64,000 bases of DNA from JACKFE01 sp050248735 (GCA_050248735.1 JBFWRU010000002.1:124001-188000), one strand, 5' to 3'. Positions 7,769 to 16,422 are shown, numbered from the stretch's first letter. A program made the numbers and translations. Notes: generated from the sequence alone by a model not told the origin.

Positions 7769-9793
7769 ATGATGTCCACGTTATTTGGTATTGGTGTGTC
7801 TGTTCGTCATTGTGTGCGTTGGAGTATCTGGTGTCTTGCCGTATTGTTGTTTCTGCCCGATTCCGCTTTTTCTCTTGATTCCCAAAATTCTGAGCCGGTC
7901 CAGGAATTGGAGCCCGTGGTGGTCACGGCTACAAAAACACCTGTGCCTTTCAGTAAGTTGACGAGTGCAGTCGAGGTCATTTCCGAGGGGGATTTCCAAA
8001 AACAAAATGCCCGATTGTTGACGGATTCCCTGCAGTTAGGGCAGAGCATGGCCGTATTTACGTCAGGCGGTCCCGGGAGTAATGCGACGGCCCGTATTCG
8101 TGGCGGTTCGGCTGAACAAACGCTGGTCTTTATTGATGGAGCCCTGGTGAATAGCGCCACATTGGGGCAATACAATATCGGAATGTTAACCACTGATAAT
8201 CTTGAATCGGTGACCATTCTTCGTGGGGCGCAAAGTATGTTGTGGGGTTCCGATGCCATGGGCGGGGTGATCGATATCAAAACCAAACGAGGAACGGATT
8301 CCCCCACGGCCCGGACATTTTTTGAGTATGGTTCGTTCAATACCATTCGGGAAGGAGGCAATGTGGCCGGCAAAACGGGAGCGGTCGATTTTACGGCCTC
8401 GTTGTCCCGATGGGATTCTTCCCGGTTTTCAACCGTGAATGAGCGTCGGGGGGCGAGCGAGCGGGATGGCTATCGCAACTGGCAGGCCTCATCGTTATTG
8501 GGAATTGACCTGCCCCATGAGGGCCGTTTTGAGTTTGCCTTTCGATGGATCAATACCGATGTGGATCAGGACAATCCGGCAAACCCGCTCTTTGGTGGGC
8601 CATTCGATGTGTTTAAATCCAAAGCCTCCACTACCCAATTCGTGTTTAGCGGCAATTATTACCAGCCCATTACCGAGTGGTGGGATCAGCGCTTGACCTT
8701 GTCACGATCACAGGAATCGGCGATTACCCGTGCGGGAGATAACCAGCGGAGTGTGACGACCGGCCTGGAGTCGGTTCCCGGGGCTTTTTTGAACTCGGAT
8801 ATTCGCACCCAAAGTAATCGAATCGAGTGGCAGCATAACTTCCGGATTGTTGACCCTCTTTTGCTGACAGCGGGTTACCAGTACCGAGAGCAATTGGGAG
8901 AGAATAAAGGCCAATTTTCAGAAAAAAAAGTATCCAGCCATGCAGGCTTTGCGCAGTTACAGCTCACTCTTTGGGACCGGTTTTTTGCGACCGGCGGTAT
9001 TCGCCAGGATAGCCATAACCGAGTAGGGGATTCGACGACCTATCGAGTCACCAGCGGGTATCTCATCAAAGAAACCGGAACGAAATTTCGGGCCAGTTAT
9101 GCGACCGGTTTTCGTGCCCCGACCATTAACGAACTATTTTTTCCTGATTTTGGGAATCCCAATTTGAAACCGGAAAAAAGTCAAAGCTGGGAGGGTGGGA
9201 TCGATCAATCGCTCTTTCAAGACCGGGTGAAGATCAGTGTCGGATATTTCTGGACCCGTTATCGCCAACTCATTACCAGTTCGTTTGATCCCGTGGCCTG
9301 TGCCGGCTTCACGACCTTCGGATTTTGTGCTCAAAACCTTGGAAGTGCCAAAACCCAGGGATGGGAATCCAACCTCAAATGGGTAGTCCTGAAAAATATG
9401 CCATTTGTGAAGCAGCTTGATCTACAAGGTCAATATACCTATACCTTGACCCGGGATCTGAACACCGGAGCCCGTCTGCCACGGTGGCCCGTTCATCTGG
9501 CCAGTGCCGCGCTTTCGTATCAACCGGTTGAGCCGTTAGTGGTCACGGTCTTTCTTCGATATGTCGGTTCACGGTTTAGTACCACGGGGAATCAACAGCC
9601 GCTTCCGGACTTCCATGTGTTGAATGTGTCGGCTTCCTACAATTTTACTCCATCGATTCAAGGATATGTTCGGGCGGAAAATTTGTTGAACCGTCGGTAT
9701 GAAGAGGTGTTGTTCTTCGGGACCCCGGTCCGTTCCGTCTTTGGCGGCATTCGAGTCAGCTTCGATATTCCAGTCGGCTCAAACACACCATGA
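7769..9793 (+). CDS. btuB: TonB-dependent cobalamin receptor
   Basis: The protein has 674 residues, a size usual for BtuB-like receptors. A signal peptide (about 1-36) is followed by a TonB-box-like stretch, LEPVVVTATKTP. The plug domain has SAVEVISEGDF, ARIRGGSAEQTLVFIDG and TILRGAQSMLWGSDAMGGVIDI. The rest is a beta barrel with alternating aromatic strands, containing the receptor-type SYATGFRAPTINELFFPDFG and ending in a barrel strand (GGIRVSFDIP). It should move corrinoids across the outer membrane using TonB energy. The B12 riboswitch directly upstream and the downstream corrinoid genes identify the substrate better than the sequence alone. GGAGG lies upstream of the ATGATG start. It overlaps the next gene by four bases. 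Confidence 0.88.
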   Translation: MMSTLFGIGVSVRHCVRWSIWCLAVLLFLPDSAFSLDSQNSEPVQELEPVVVTATKTPVPFSKLTSAVEVISEGDFQKQNARLLTDSLQLGQSMAVFTSGGPGSNATARIRGGSAEQTLVFIDGALVNSATLGQYNIGMLTTDNLESVTILRGAQSMLWGSDAMGGVIDIKTKRGTDSPTARTFFEYGSFNTIREGGNVAGKTGAVDFTASLSRWDSSRFSTVNERRGASERDGYRNWQASSLLGIDLPHEGRFEFAFRWINTDVDQDNPANPLFGGPFDVFKSKASTTQFVFSGNYYQPITEWWDQRLTLSRSQESAITRAGDNQRSVTTGLESVPGAFLNSDIRTQSNRIEWQHNFRIVDPLLLTAGYQYREQLGENKGQFSEKKVSSHAGFAQLQLTLWDRFFATGGIRQDSHNRVGDSTTYRVTSGYLIKETGTKFRASYATGFRAPTINELFFPDFGNPNLKPEKSQSWEGGIDQSLFQDRVKISVGYFWTRYRQLITSSFDPVACAGFTTFGFCAQNLGSAKTQGWESNLKWVVLKNMPFVKQLDLQGQYTYTLTRDLNTGARLPRWPVHLASAALSYQPVEPLVVTVFLRYVGSRFSTTGNQQPLPDFHVLNVSASYNFTPSIQGYVRAENLLNRRYEEVLFFGTPVRSVFGGIRVSFDIPVGSNTP

Positions 9794-11178
9794 CCATTCC
9801 GCGACTCGTGATTGCCGGGACCCAGACCGGTGTGGGAAAGACCACAGTGACATTGGCGTTGCTGGCGGCTTTTCGCGAACGGGGACGCAATGTTCAACCA
9901 TTTAAGGTTGGCCCGGATTTTATCGATCCGGGCCACCATCGCCTGGCCTGCGGACGGACATCCAGAAATCTCGATAGTTGGATGGTGGGAGAGGTGTTGA
10001 GTCGTGACATTTTTTGGCGAGCCACCCGGGATGCGGATCTGGCGATCGTCGAAGGCATGATGGGATTATTTGATGGGACGTCCCCGGTCAATGATGTGGG
10101 TAGCACGGCCGAGATGGCGAAACTTCTTGCGGCTCCGGTGTTGTTGGTGGTGGATGGACGTGCGATGGCCCGATCTGTGGCCGCCATGGTGTTGGGGTAT
10201 AAGCAATTTGATTCGGCCGTCCGAATCGGTGGGGTGGTCTTGAACCGGATTTCTCATGTTGGACATTATGAATTGTTAAAAGCGGCCATTGAGAAGGAGA
10301 TTGGAGTGGACGTGATGGGATATCTTCCCTCAAATCCAGATGTGACGATCCCCGACCGGCATTTGGGATTGCATATGGCCGATGATGATTCCGATCCTGC
10401 CATGTATCGCAGGTTGGGCCAGATGGCGGCTTCCAACGTTAATTTGGATTTGGTTGATCGTTGTGCCCAATCTGCTGCTGCCTGGTCTCATGAAATCCTC
10501 TCGCTCGGGACTGGTGTGGTCACGAAGCCACGGCCAATGAAAATAGGCGTGGCAGGCGATGCGGCATTCTGTTTTTATTACCAGGACAATCTTGAGGCGC
10601 TTCAGAATGCTGGCGCCGAGCTTCGGTGGTTTTCTCCTCTGCATGATCGCCGGATACCCGAGGTTGATGTTTTGTACCTAGGAGGCGGGTATCCGGAACT
10701 TTATGCCAGGGTGTTGCAGGACAATCATGATATGCGAAGTTCCATTGCCCGGTTTGCGGGAGTAGGTGGCGGAATCTTTGCCGAATGCGGGGGAATGATG
10801 TATCTCTGTCGTGCCATTATTGACTTTGAAGGTCAGGCGTATGACATGGTGGGAATAATTCCGGCGGAAGCGGTGATGTCAGAACGGCAGATAGTGATGG
10901 GCTATCGACATGTTATGGTTTCAACGGTCGACAAGGGAGAGGAAATGCCGTTATTCGCGGTTCGAGGGCATGAATTCCATTATTCCACTCTCCGATCATC
11001 GGAACACCTGTCTTATACGTTTCAGTTGAACGATGTTCGCGGAGTCGATAAAGGCCCAGATGGGATTCGCATCGGGAATGTCTTGGGTAGCTACACGCAT
11101 CTGTATTTTGCCCGTGATCCGGAATTTTTAGAGATCTTTTGGAAACTGGGCAGATGCGAGTGGACCAAAAGGGGGTAA
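9790..11178 (+). CDS. cbiA: Cobyrinate a,c-diamide synthase
   Basis: The protein has 462 residues and two domains. The N-terminal dethiobiotin-synthetase-like ATPase carries GTQTGVGKTT at 9-18, then PFKVGPDFIDPGHH and EGMMGLFDG. The C-terminal glutamine amidotransferase domain starts near 250, with LYLGGGYPELYA and the nucleophile Cys in FAECGGMMYL near 337; the late HEFHYS and YTHLYF segments complete it. The enzyme amidates the a and c side chains of (hydrogeno)cobyrinate with glutamine and ATP. Start and coupling are set by the ATGA overlap with btuB, so a corrinoid receptor and this enzyme share one riboswitch-controlled transcript. Sequence alone cannot tell the cobyrinate from the hydrogenobyrinate substrate (CbiA versus CobB). 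Confidence 0.9.
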   Translation: MTIPRLVIAGTQTGVGKTTVTLALLAAFRERGRNVQPFKVGPDFIDPGHHRLACGRTSRNLDSWMVGEVLSRDIFWRATRDADLAIVEGMMGLFDGTSPVNDVGSTAEMAKLLAAPVLLVVDGRAMARSVAAMVLGYKQFDSAVRIGGVVLNRISHVGHYELLKAAIEKEIGVDVMGYLPSNPDVTIPDRHLGLHMADDDSDPAMYRRLGQMAASNVNLDLVDRCAQSAAAWSHEILSLGTGVVTKPRPMKIGVAGDAAFCFYYQDNLEALQNAGAELRWFSPLHDRRIPEVDVLYLGGGYPELYARVLQDNHDMRSSIARFAGVGGGIFAECGGMMYLCRAIIDFEGQAYDMVGIIPAEAVMSERQIVMGYRHVMVSTVDKGEEMPLFAVRGHEFHYSTLRSSEHLSYTFQLNDVRGVDKGPDGIRIGNVLGSYTHLYFARDPEFLEIFWKLGRCEWTKRG

Positions 11179-11324
11179 TTGTTCAATTTGTTCTTGTTCG
11201 TCGAGATGCGACTTTGTGGGAGCGACGGTCCGGCTTTATGTGTTAATATTTCGAGTGTCCGGCTGGAGTAAAAAAGCAGCTGAACTGAAGTACGAAGGTT
11301 AGGATGGGAGGGAGATAATTTGTT

Positions 11325-11912
11325 ATGCGGATCTCAAAAGTCTATACCCGAACGGGAGATGCGGGGAAAACCCGGCTGGCCGGGGGACAGGAAATTTGGA
11401 AGGATACCTTGCGGGTTGAAGCCTATGGAACTGTGGATGAATTAAATTCCGTGATCGGATTGGCCCGGGTGTTCAATCAAGATTGTCCGGAATCTCCTGG
11501 GCGTCAACGTATTGAAGCGTTCTTGACCGATATTCAACACAAGCTGTTTGATTTAGGTTCGCTCTTGGCCACCGCACCCGGAACGGTCTTTCGCAATATG
11601 CCGACGGTGACGCAGGGCGATGTAGATAGTTTGGAAGCGGCCATTGATCAATGCCAGTTGGATCTTCAGCCGCTCAAGGAATTTATTTTGCCCGGTGGGG
11701 GCAGAGTCTCAGGGTTTCTTCATCAAGCTCGTACCGTGTGCCGACGAGCCGAACGCCTCTGTGTTAAACTATCCCGAGATGAGCCCTTGGATGTATTCTA
11801 TCTCATGTATTTGAACCGGCTAAGTGATGCGTTGTTTGTCTATGCCCGATGGATTGCCAAGGTTCAAGGAGAGCCAGAATTTCTTTGGGAGCGAAAGCCA
11901 ACCTCCTCTTAA
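11325..11912 (+). CDS. PduO-type ATP:cob(I)alamin adenosyltransferase
   Basis: The protein has 195 residues. The N-terminal segment KVYTRTGDAGKTRLAGGQ is the ATP-binding signature of the PduO family, followed by RVEAYGTVDELNS. The conserved C-terminal RRAERLCVKLSRDE and YLNRLSDALFVYARW are also present. It transfers the adenosyl group of ATP to cob(I)alamin to make coenzyme B12 in the cytoplasm, as a trimer in characterised members. A 146-base gap separates it from cbiA, so it may have its own promoter. I saw no riboswitch core before it. Together with the upstream genes it completes a corrinoid uptake, amidation and adenosylation group. Confidence 0.93.
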   Translation: MRISKVYTRTGDAGKTRLAGGQEIWKDTLRVEAYGTVDELNSVIGLARVFNQDCPESPGRQRIEAFLTDIQHKLFDLGSLLATAPGTVFRNMPTVTQGDVDSLEAAIDQCQLDLQPLKEFILPGGGRVSGFLHQARTVCRRAERLCVKLSRDEPLDVFYLMYLNRLSDALFVYARWIAKVQGEPEFLWERKPTSS

Positions 11913-11998
11913 CGCTGAGATGGATATTACGGTCCCGGCGGTTGCGTCGGAGACACAAAAGGTATCCCAGAATTATTGATGATCCCAACAATTGAAAT

Positions 11999-12490
11999 AT
12001 GAGTAATACATCGATTTCCACCAAGAATGTCATAGGTTTTATTCTCTTGTTAACCATTTGTGTCGGGTTGTGGCTGTATTCGACCACTCCTGCGGAGAAA
12101 GTCTACCTTCCGGATGATCCTCAAGCGCAAGTGGCGTTGGATCTCGTGAAATCTCATGCGGCCCGTAAGGAAGGCACCGTGGCAGAGGCGTTGTCCAATA
12201 TGATTGAGGAACTTCGTCAAAAAGGGGTGACACTTCGTGAGGGCGATTGGCGGGTGGCCACCCAGGGTGAGGACACGTACGTGGTCAGTAAGATTGTTCG
12301 CGAAAAAGGTTCGGTTGAGTGGATTGAGCGAGAGTTTGCGTGGCGGGTGAATGTGAAGGAACGGTGGGTGAAGGTCATTTCACTGGCTGCCCAGGGACTG
12401 ATGCCTTTTGAAAACTTACCGCCCTTGCCGCACGGGTCGGAAATCTCCCGTTCGGTTAGTCCGTCTTGGCAGGCAATGCCACTTGGATAA
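11999..12490 (+). CDS. Hypothetical membrane-anchored protein
   Basis: The protein has 163 residues and no family that I recognise. A single hydrophobic helix at about 11-27 (VIGFILLLTICVGLWLY) anchors an otherwise soluble chain, which would lie in the periplasm if the anchor is uncleaved. Residues 45-75 form a helix, and 75-135 look like a mixed beta domain with a WRVATQGEDTYVVSKI stretch. Codon use matches the neighbours. Its last 35 bases overlap the end of the convergent Rieske gene. Nothing links it to cobalamin apart from position. Confidence 0.6.
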   Translation: MSNTSISTKNVIGFILLLTICVGLWLYSTTPAEKVYLPDDPQAQVALDLVKSHAARKEGTVAEALSNMIEELRQKGVTLREGDWRVATQGEDTYVVSKIVREKGSVEWIEREFAWRVNVKERWVKVISLAAQGLMPFENLPPLPHGSEISRSVSPSWQAMPLG

Positions 12491-12812
12491 CTCCGTCAAC
12501 TATTCGCACCTCATATCGTTCCACATTCCAACTTGGGCTGGGATTTTTTCGGCAGGTACCGGTCGGGATATGAAACTTCCATCCATGCCAGGGGCAGATA
12601 ACCACGTCGCCTTCTACGGTTCCTTCACCCAAGGGACCACCCGCATGAGGGCAGGTGTTGTCTAACGCATGCACTTCCCCATTGAGATTGAACAGGGCAA
12701 TGCCCCTATCCTGCATGTCAATACTCAGGCAGGATCCTGCTGGGAGGTCTTCTAATTTTTTGATGGGGATGAAATGTGGGTCGTTCGGCAAAGCCGTTGT
12801 CCGGTTAGTCAA
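12456..12812 (-). CDS. Rieske [2Fe-2S] ferredoxin-like protein
   Basis: The protein has 118 residues and is a single Rieske domain. The cluster ligands are C54 and H56 in CPHAGGPLG, and C73 and H76 in CPWHGWKF; the strand order before and after fits small soluble Rieske ferredoxins of the NirD/BphA3 type. It should carry electrons for an oxygenase or reductase, but no such enzyme is next to it. There is no membrane anchor. The open frame begins at a TTG (12812) with no obvious ribosome binding site; an in-frame TTG seven codons on is possible, while the first internal ATG would cut into the domain. It converges on and overlaps the preceding gene. Confidence 0.88.
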   Translation of the reverse strand: MTNRTTALPNDPHFIPIKKLEDLPAGSCLSIDMQDRGIALFNLNGEVHALDNTCPHAGGPLGEGTVEGDVVICPWHGWKFHIPTGTCRKNPSPSWNVERYEVRIVDGVIQVALPAKTD

Positions 12813-12949
12813 AATTTCGACAAAAACTTACTATATCAACTTCGGATTTTTGCGACAACCGAAGGTTAGGTACACTTGATTCTATCGAATCCTGAATGAT
12901 ATAGGTTTAGAGTTTTTACCCATGATGCGGGCTGAGAGGCGCTGATTTC

Positions 12950-13486
12950 ATGGAAATGACCCTTCTCCTAAATGCCACTTATGAGCCTTTGCGGGTGGTC
13001 CATTGGCAAAAGGCCATTACTCTGCTTTGGCAGGGAAAAGTGGAGGTCCTGGAGTTTTATGAACGGGATGTCCGCGGTGTGACCATATCCTTTAAACTGC
13101 CTTCCGTGATGCGCCTGCTCAGCTTTGTGAAATTGCGGTCGCAGCAGCATGGCGTCAAGTTTTCCCGCATCAATATCTTCACGCGTGACCGGTATGCCTG
13201 TCAGTATTGTTATAAGCGGTTTCGTACCGAAGAGCTGACTTTTGACCACGTCGTCCCGATTGCCAAGGGAGGGCGAAAAACCTGGGAAAATATTGTGACT
13301 GCCTGTTGGCGATGCAATAACCGGAAAAGCGGCCGGACACCGGATGAAGCAGGCATGAAATTACTCAAGCAACCGGTTAAGCCCCAATGGACGCCTCGTT
13401 TAACGTTGATGATTGGAATTCGGAACGCCCCTGAAAGTTGGCGGGATTATCTCTATTGGAACTTGGAATTGGAAGCGGACTCCTGA
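12950..13486 (+). CDS. HNH endonuclease-family protein
   Basis: The protein has 178 residues. The C-terminal half is an HNH module with zinc-binding pairs C84xxC87 and C119xxC122, the metal-binding D99-H100 in FDHVVPIAKGG and N114 in WENIVTACWRCN. The N-terminal 75 residues (LLLNATYEPLRVV, then KVEVLEFYERDVR) match a widespread single-copy bacterial HNH family found outside restriction loci. Such enzymes cleave nucleic acid with one metal ion; the physiological target of this family is not known to me. It stands alone, without a methylase or intein partner, so I do not call it a restriction enzyme or homing endonuclease. Confidence 0.85.
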   Translation: MEMTLLLNATYEPLRVVHWQKAITLLWQGKVEVLEFYERDVRGVTISFKLPSVMRLLSFVKLRSQQHGVKFSRINIFTRDRYACQYCYKRFRTEELTFDHVVPIAKGGRKTWENIVTACWRCNNRKSGRTPDEAGMKLLKQPVKPQWTPRLTLMIGIRNAPESWRDYLYWNLELEADS

Positions 13487-13575
13487 TCCGATCCTCTGAG
13501 AACGGACCCTTGAATGATTCTTGACTCCGTTAATTCCCTATTGAAGAAGAGTAGATCCAATCATCAAGGGTCACA

Positions 13576-13611
13576 CCTATACGCAGTAGGTATAGGATGT
13601 CTATCCTTTTT
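13576..13611 (+). repeat. Overlapping inverted repeats, possible weak terminator
   Basis: CCTATAC (13576-13582) pairs with GTATAGG (13590-13596) across a seven-base loop. The last bases of that stem also pair in a second small hairpin, GGAT with ATCC (13595-13606), followed by five T. The two folds exclude each other. It lies 90 bases after the HNH gene stop. Terminator function is a guess. Confidence 0.3.
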
Positions 13612-13754
13612 CGTCGTTGCCGCATGAGACCTCGAGCCAATAGAAAATACGGGAGGTCGTAGCTTGGCAGAAGCGGCGTAGTGCCGTATAAGAATGTGCA
13701 GGGATGTTGACTGGGAGGAAGAATCCCCACAGCATATTCCGCCCGATTCTCAAT

Positions 13755-13907
13755 TTAGGACACTTCAATCAGCGGAATGGGCGCTCGCTCAGCTTGTTTC
13801 CGTTTCCCACAATTAATGCAGACAAACACCAGAAGAGACATGCCTGATTCCATGTCGATTTCTCTGTCTAATAACATCGATCCTTTGCACTTTTCACAGG
13901 TTTGCAT
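13755..13907 (-). CDS. Small zinc-ribbon protein
   Basis: The protein has 50 residues. Two Cys pairs, CEKC near the N terminus and CINC about 27 residues later, give a classic zinc-ribbon layout, followed by a basic stretch GKRKQAER. I chose the ATG at 13907 because GGGAG lies eight bases upstream; the longer open frame from 14015 adds a segment without coding character. Small ribbons of this kind bind zinc, and some bind RNA or protein partners; nothing more specific can be said. It is transcribed against the flanking genes and has no obvious operon partner. Confidence 0.6.
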   Translation of the reverse strand: MQTCEKCKGSMLLDREIDMESGMSLLVFVCINCGKRKQAERAPIPLIEVS

Positions 13908-14091
13908 GAATCTAGCTCCCATGACGCATCCGAGCACGGTAAGCACTTCACTCACTGCGTGTGAATGAACGATCGGCGCACCACACCTGGACGGCCTGTC
14001 AACGCATCGCAGCATTGCATAAGATTATTTGGAGAAGGGGTGTGCTCCGCACCATGACACTCGGCTTGGTGAATAAATATAAAAATAAGAA

Positions 14092-14124
14092 CGAATAAAA
14101 GAAAACCGCCACGTAAAATGGCGG
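14092..14124 (-). terminator. Intrinsic terminator on the minus strand
   Basis: On the minus strand CCGCCA (14124-14119) pairs with TGGCGG (14111-14106) across a seven-base loop and is followed at once by TTTTCTTTTATT. That is a good rho-independent terminator, oriented to stop a minus-strand transcript starting between here and about 14300. No convincing gene lies in that interval. Confidence 0.6.
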
Positions 14125-14270
14125 GGAAATGTAGCATAGCCATCGGGTAAAAGCTATGGAGCCAACCAGCACCGAGAAAAGTTGTTGATAACTCTGTGTG
14201 GCACTCATGAAGATTCTTTTTTGAATAGACCGATATATTCTATGGAACAGGTGGGCATGGGCTTTGAGTC
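14125..14270 (-). ncRNA. Possible small RNA ending at the minus-strand terminator
   Basis: The interval from 13908 to 14314 has no convincing gene, yet a minus-strand terminator sits inside it. The sequence ahead of the terminator on that strand contains another hairpin, CATAGC pairing with GCTATG around 14137-14158. A 69-codon open frame (14208-13999) overlaps but runs straight through the terminator and has poor coding character. A short structured RNA is therefore possible. The 5' end is not defined, and I found no good promoter. Confidence 0.22.
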
Positions 14271-14314
14271 AGTGCCACGTCTTTATGCTCTCATAGCGGC
14301 GAGGAGTCGATTCC

Positions 14315-15403
14315 GTGCTGAATGATGCAGGTGGGACGGAGGATTCTGCCGCCCAGGATAGTTACTCTCTGTTAGCGGAGCCGGTTTCCCGTGACCCGGA
14401 ATGGGTGAACTGGCCTGACGAACGGCTGCTGGATATCCGCATGTGCGATCTTCATATTCGCATCGCGGGGACGATGTTGGAGAGCTGTATTCGGCAGCTC
14501 CATCGGGAATTGCGAAGTCATGGATTAATCTTTCGTCCGCATTTTTGGTTATCCGATGATTGGTATACACCTGACGGTGTGCCGGGCATTGCGATTCCGT
14601 TCTATATGGGGCATCCGCGGTTAGCCAAACTGGAATTGAACCAGATGTTGGAGGTAGAAGGCGGAACTCCGGAATGGTGTATGCGGATTATTCGTCATGA
14701 GGCTGGCCATGCGATTGAAAATGCCTACCGGTTACGGCGTCTGCGGCGACGCCAGCAGGTGTTCGGCCATACGTCTCAACCGTATCCGGATTGTTATCTG
14801 CCCAAACCCTATAGCAAAAGTTTTGTGCTGCATTTGGATATGTGGTATGCCCAAAGCCACCCCGATGAAGATTTTGCGGAAACGTTTGCCGTATGGTTGA
14901 CCCCACAGTCGGATTGGCGGGAACGATACGTGGGTTGGCCTGCCCTGAAGAAATTAGAGTATATGGATTCTCTGATGAAGGAATTGGTCGGTGTCAAGCC
15001 GGCAGTCACGGCCAAAGAGCAGGTTGATCCCGTTCGTCGTTTAAAGAAAACATTACGGGAACATTACCGAAACAAGCGTGAACGCTATGGGTTGGATTAT
15101 CCGAACTTTTATGATCGGGATTTGCGTCGGTTGTTTTCAGGAGATCCTTCCATTCAGACAAACCCTTCGGCAGCCAATTTTATTCGGAAATTTCGCAAGG
15201 AAGTCAGACGGAAAGTTGCGGAATGGACGGGTGAGTATCAATATACCATCGATCAGGTGTTGCAGGACATGATCCAGCATTGCGGAGAACGGAATTTGCG
15301 GTTAGCTGTACCGGAAGAAGAGGCCAAAGTAGGTTTTACGATTTTATTGACGGTGCAGACGATGAATTACCTGCATAGCGGACGACATCGGGTGGTCCTA
15401 TGA
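14315..15403 (+). CDS. Putative zinc metallopeptidase (HExxH), partner of an ATP-grasp ligase
   Basis: The protein has 362 residues and starts at a GTG with GAGGAG eight bases upstream. The metal site is RHEAGHAIE, with H128, E129 and H132; E189 in DEDFAETFAVWL is the probable third ligand, an arrangement seen in gluzincin-type peptidases. Residues 95-125 (AIPFYMGHPRLAKLELN) and 160-180 are well-formed but carry no named domain that I can place. The C-terminal third (about 230-300) is very basic, then helical. There is no signal peptide, so the enzyme is probably cytoplasmic. It overlaps the ATP-grasp gene by four bases, so the two are coupled and likely act on one substrate, perhaps a peptide or peptidoglycan-like molecule (inference). 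Confidence 0.75.
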   Translation: MLNDAGGTEDSAAQDSYSLLAEPVSRDPEWVNWPDERLLDIRMCDLHIRIAGTMLESCIRQLHRELRSHGLIFRPHFWLSDDWYTPDGVPGIAIPFYMGHPRLAKLELNQMLEVEGGTPEWCMRIIRHEAGHAIENAYRLRRLRRRQQVFGHTSQPYPDCYLPKPYSKSFVLHLDMWYAQSHPDEDFAETFAVWLTPQSDWRERYVGWPALKKLEYMDSLMKELVGVKPAVTAKEQVDPVRRLKKTLREHYRNKRERYGLDYPNFYDRDLRRLFSGDPSIQTNPSAANFIRKFRKEVRRKVAEWTGEYQYTIDQVLQDMIQHCGERNLRLAVPEEEAKVGFTILLTVQTMNYLHSGRHRVVL

Positions 15404-16422
15404 AAAAATTACGAGTGATGGTGCTCATGCATTTGGACTTGGTGCCTCCCGACGACGTGGAACCGTATGATGTCACCGACGTTGAATGGAAAACGGAGTT
15501 TGACGTGCTCTCAACTATCCGGGATTTGGGCCATGAGGTTATGGCGCTGGGAGTCAAAGATGATTTGAGCGTCATTGATAAATTGGTGACCGATTGGAAG
15601 CCGCACGTGGCTTTCAATCTCTTGGAAGAGTTTAACGGAAATCCCGAATTCGATCAAAATGTCGTGTCGTATCTGGAATTGCTCGGCGTACCTTACACCG
15701 GGTGCAACCCGAAGGGGCTGGTCCTGACCAGAGACAAGGGCTGGTCCAAAAAAATTATGGCCTATCACGGAATCCGATGTCCGGATTTTGTCGTCTATCC
15801 CACCGGACGGGTGGTGAAATGGACGAATGAATTTCCCTTCCCTGTCATTGTGAAATCCATCAGTGAAGAGGCGTCTTTAGGCATTTCCCAGGCCTCCATT
15901 GTGTTTGACGAGGAGAAACTGAAAGAACGGGTCGAGTTCGTGCATCAGACCGTGGGAACAGCGGCGATCGTGGAACGGTATATCGAAGGGCGTGAACTCT
16001 ACGTGGGAGTCTTGGGCAACAAGCGGTTGCAAGTCTTGCCGGTGTGGGAACTCCATTTGGATAATTTGCCTCCCGACGCGCTTCCCATTGCCACGGCTCG
16101 GGTGAAATGGAGTACGAAATACCAGAAGAAATACGGGATCAGGTCCTGCGAGGTCCAAGGACTCGATCCGAAGTTGGTTCGGACGATTCAGCGAACCGCC
16201 AAGCGTGCATTTCATATTTTGGGTTTGAATGGATATGCCCGTCTGGATTTTCGATTGGATCCCAAAAATCACCTGTACTTTTTGGAGGCGAACCCGAATG
16301 CCCAATTGGCATATGGGGAAGACCTGGCCGAATCCGCGGAACGAGCCGGAATTTCTTACGAAGCTTTGATCCAACAAATCATTCACCTCGGTCTGAAATG
16401 GAAACCGGACAAGCAGCGGTAG
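15400..16422 (+). CDS. ATP-grasp ligase related to D-Ala-D-Ala ligases
   Basis: The protein has 340 residues. Residues 1-110 form the pre-ATP-grasp Rossmann-like domain (VAFNLLEEFNGNPEFD, YLELLGVPYTGCNP), matching the D-alanine ligase fold. The ATP-grasp core follows, with FPVIVKSISEEASLGIS (about 147-163), IVERYIEGRELYVGVLG (190-206) and the Mg-binding pair E296 and N298 in LEANPNAQL. These enzymes join a carboxylate to an amine through an acylphosphate. It differs from housekeeping Ddl in the C-terminal loop and in having no cell-division neighbours, so a peptide or amino-acid ligase of other specificity is likely. It is coupled by ATGA to the metallopeptidase gene upstream; nothing adjacent downstream is clearly co-transcribed. 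Confidence 0.82.
   Translation: MKKLRVMVLMHLDLVPPDDVEPYDVTDVEWKTEFDVLSTIRDLGHEVMALGVKDDLSVIDKLVTDWKPHVAFNLLEEFNGNPEFDQNVVSYLELLGVPYTGCNPKGLVLTRDKGWSKKIMAYHGIRCPDFVVYPTGRVVKWTNEFPFPVIVKSISEEASLGISQASIVFDEEKLKERVEFVHQTVGTAAIVERYIEGRELYVGVLGNKRLQVLPVWELHLDNLPPDALPIATARVKWSTKYQKKYGIRSCEVQGLDPKLVRTIQRTAKRAFHILGLNGYARLDFRLDPKNHLYFLEANPNAQLAYGEDLAESAERAGISYEALIQQIIHLGLKWKPDKQR

Noticed and set aside
12950..13486. HNH gene as a restriction enzyme or mobile intron
   Set aside because: No methylase, intron or intein sequence is nearby, and the N-terminal domain matches a stand-alone chromosomal family.
13530..13730. Minus-strand open frame after the HNH gene
   Set aside because: It runs through the inverted repeats at 13576-13611 and has random-looking composition.
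14242..14325. 27-codon frame MEQVGMGFE... just before the metallopeptidase, considered as a precursor peptide
   Set aside because: No ribosome binding site, overlaps the metallopeptidase start out of frame, and has no leader-like or repeated core pattern.
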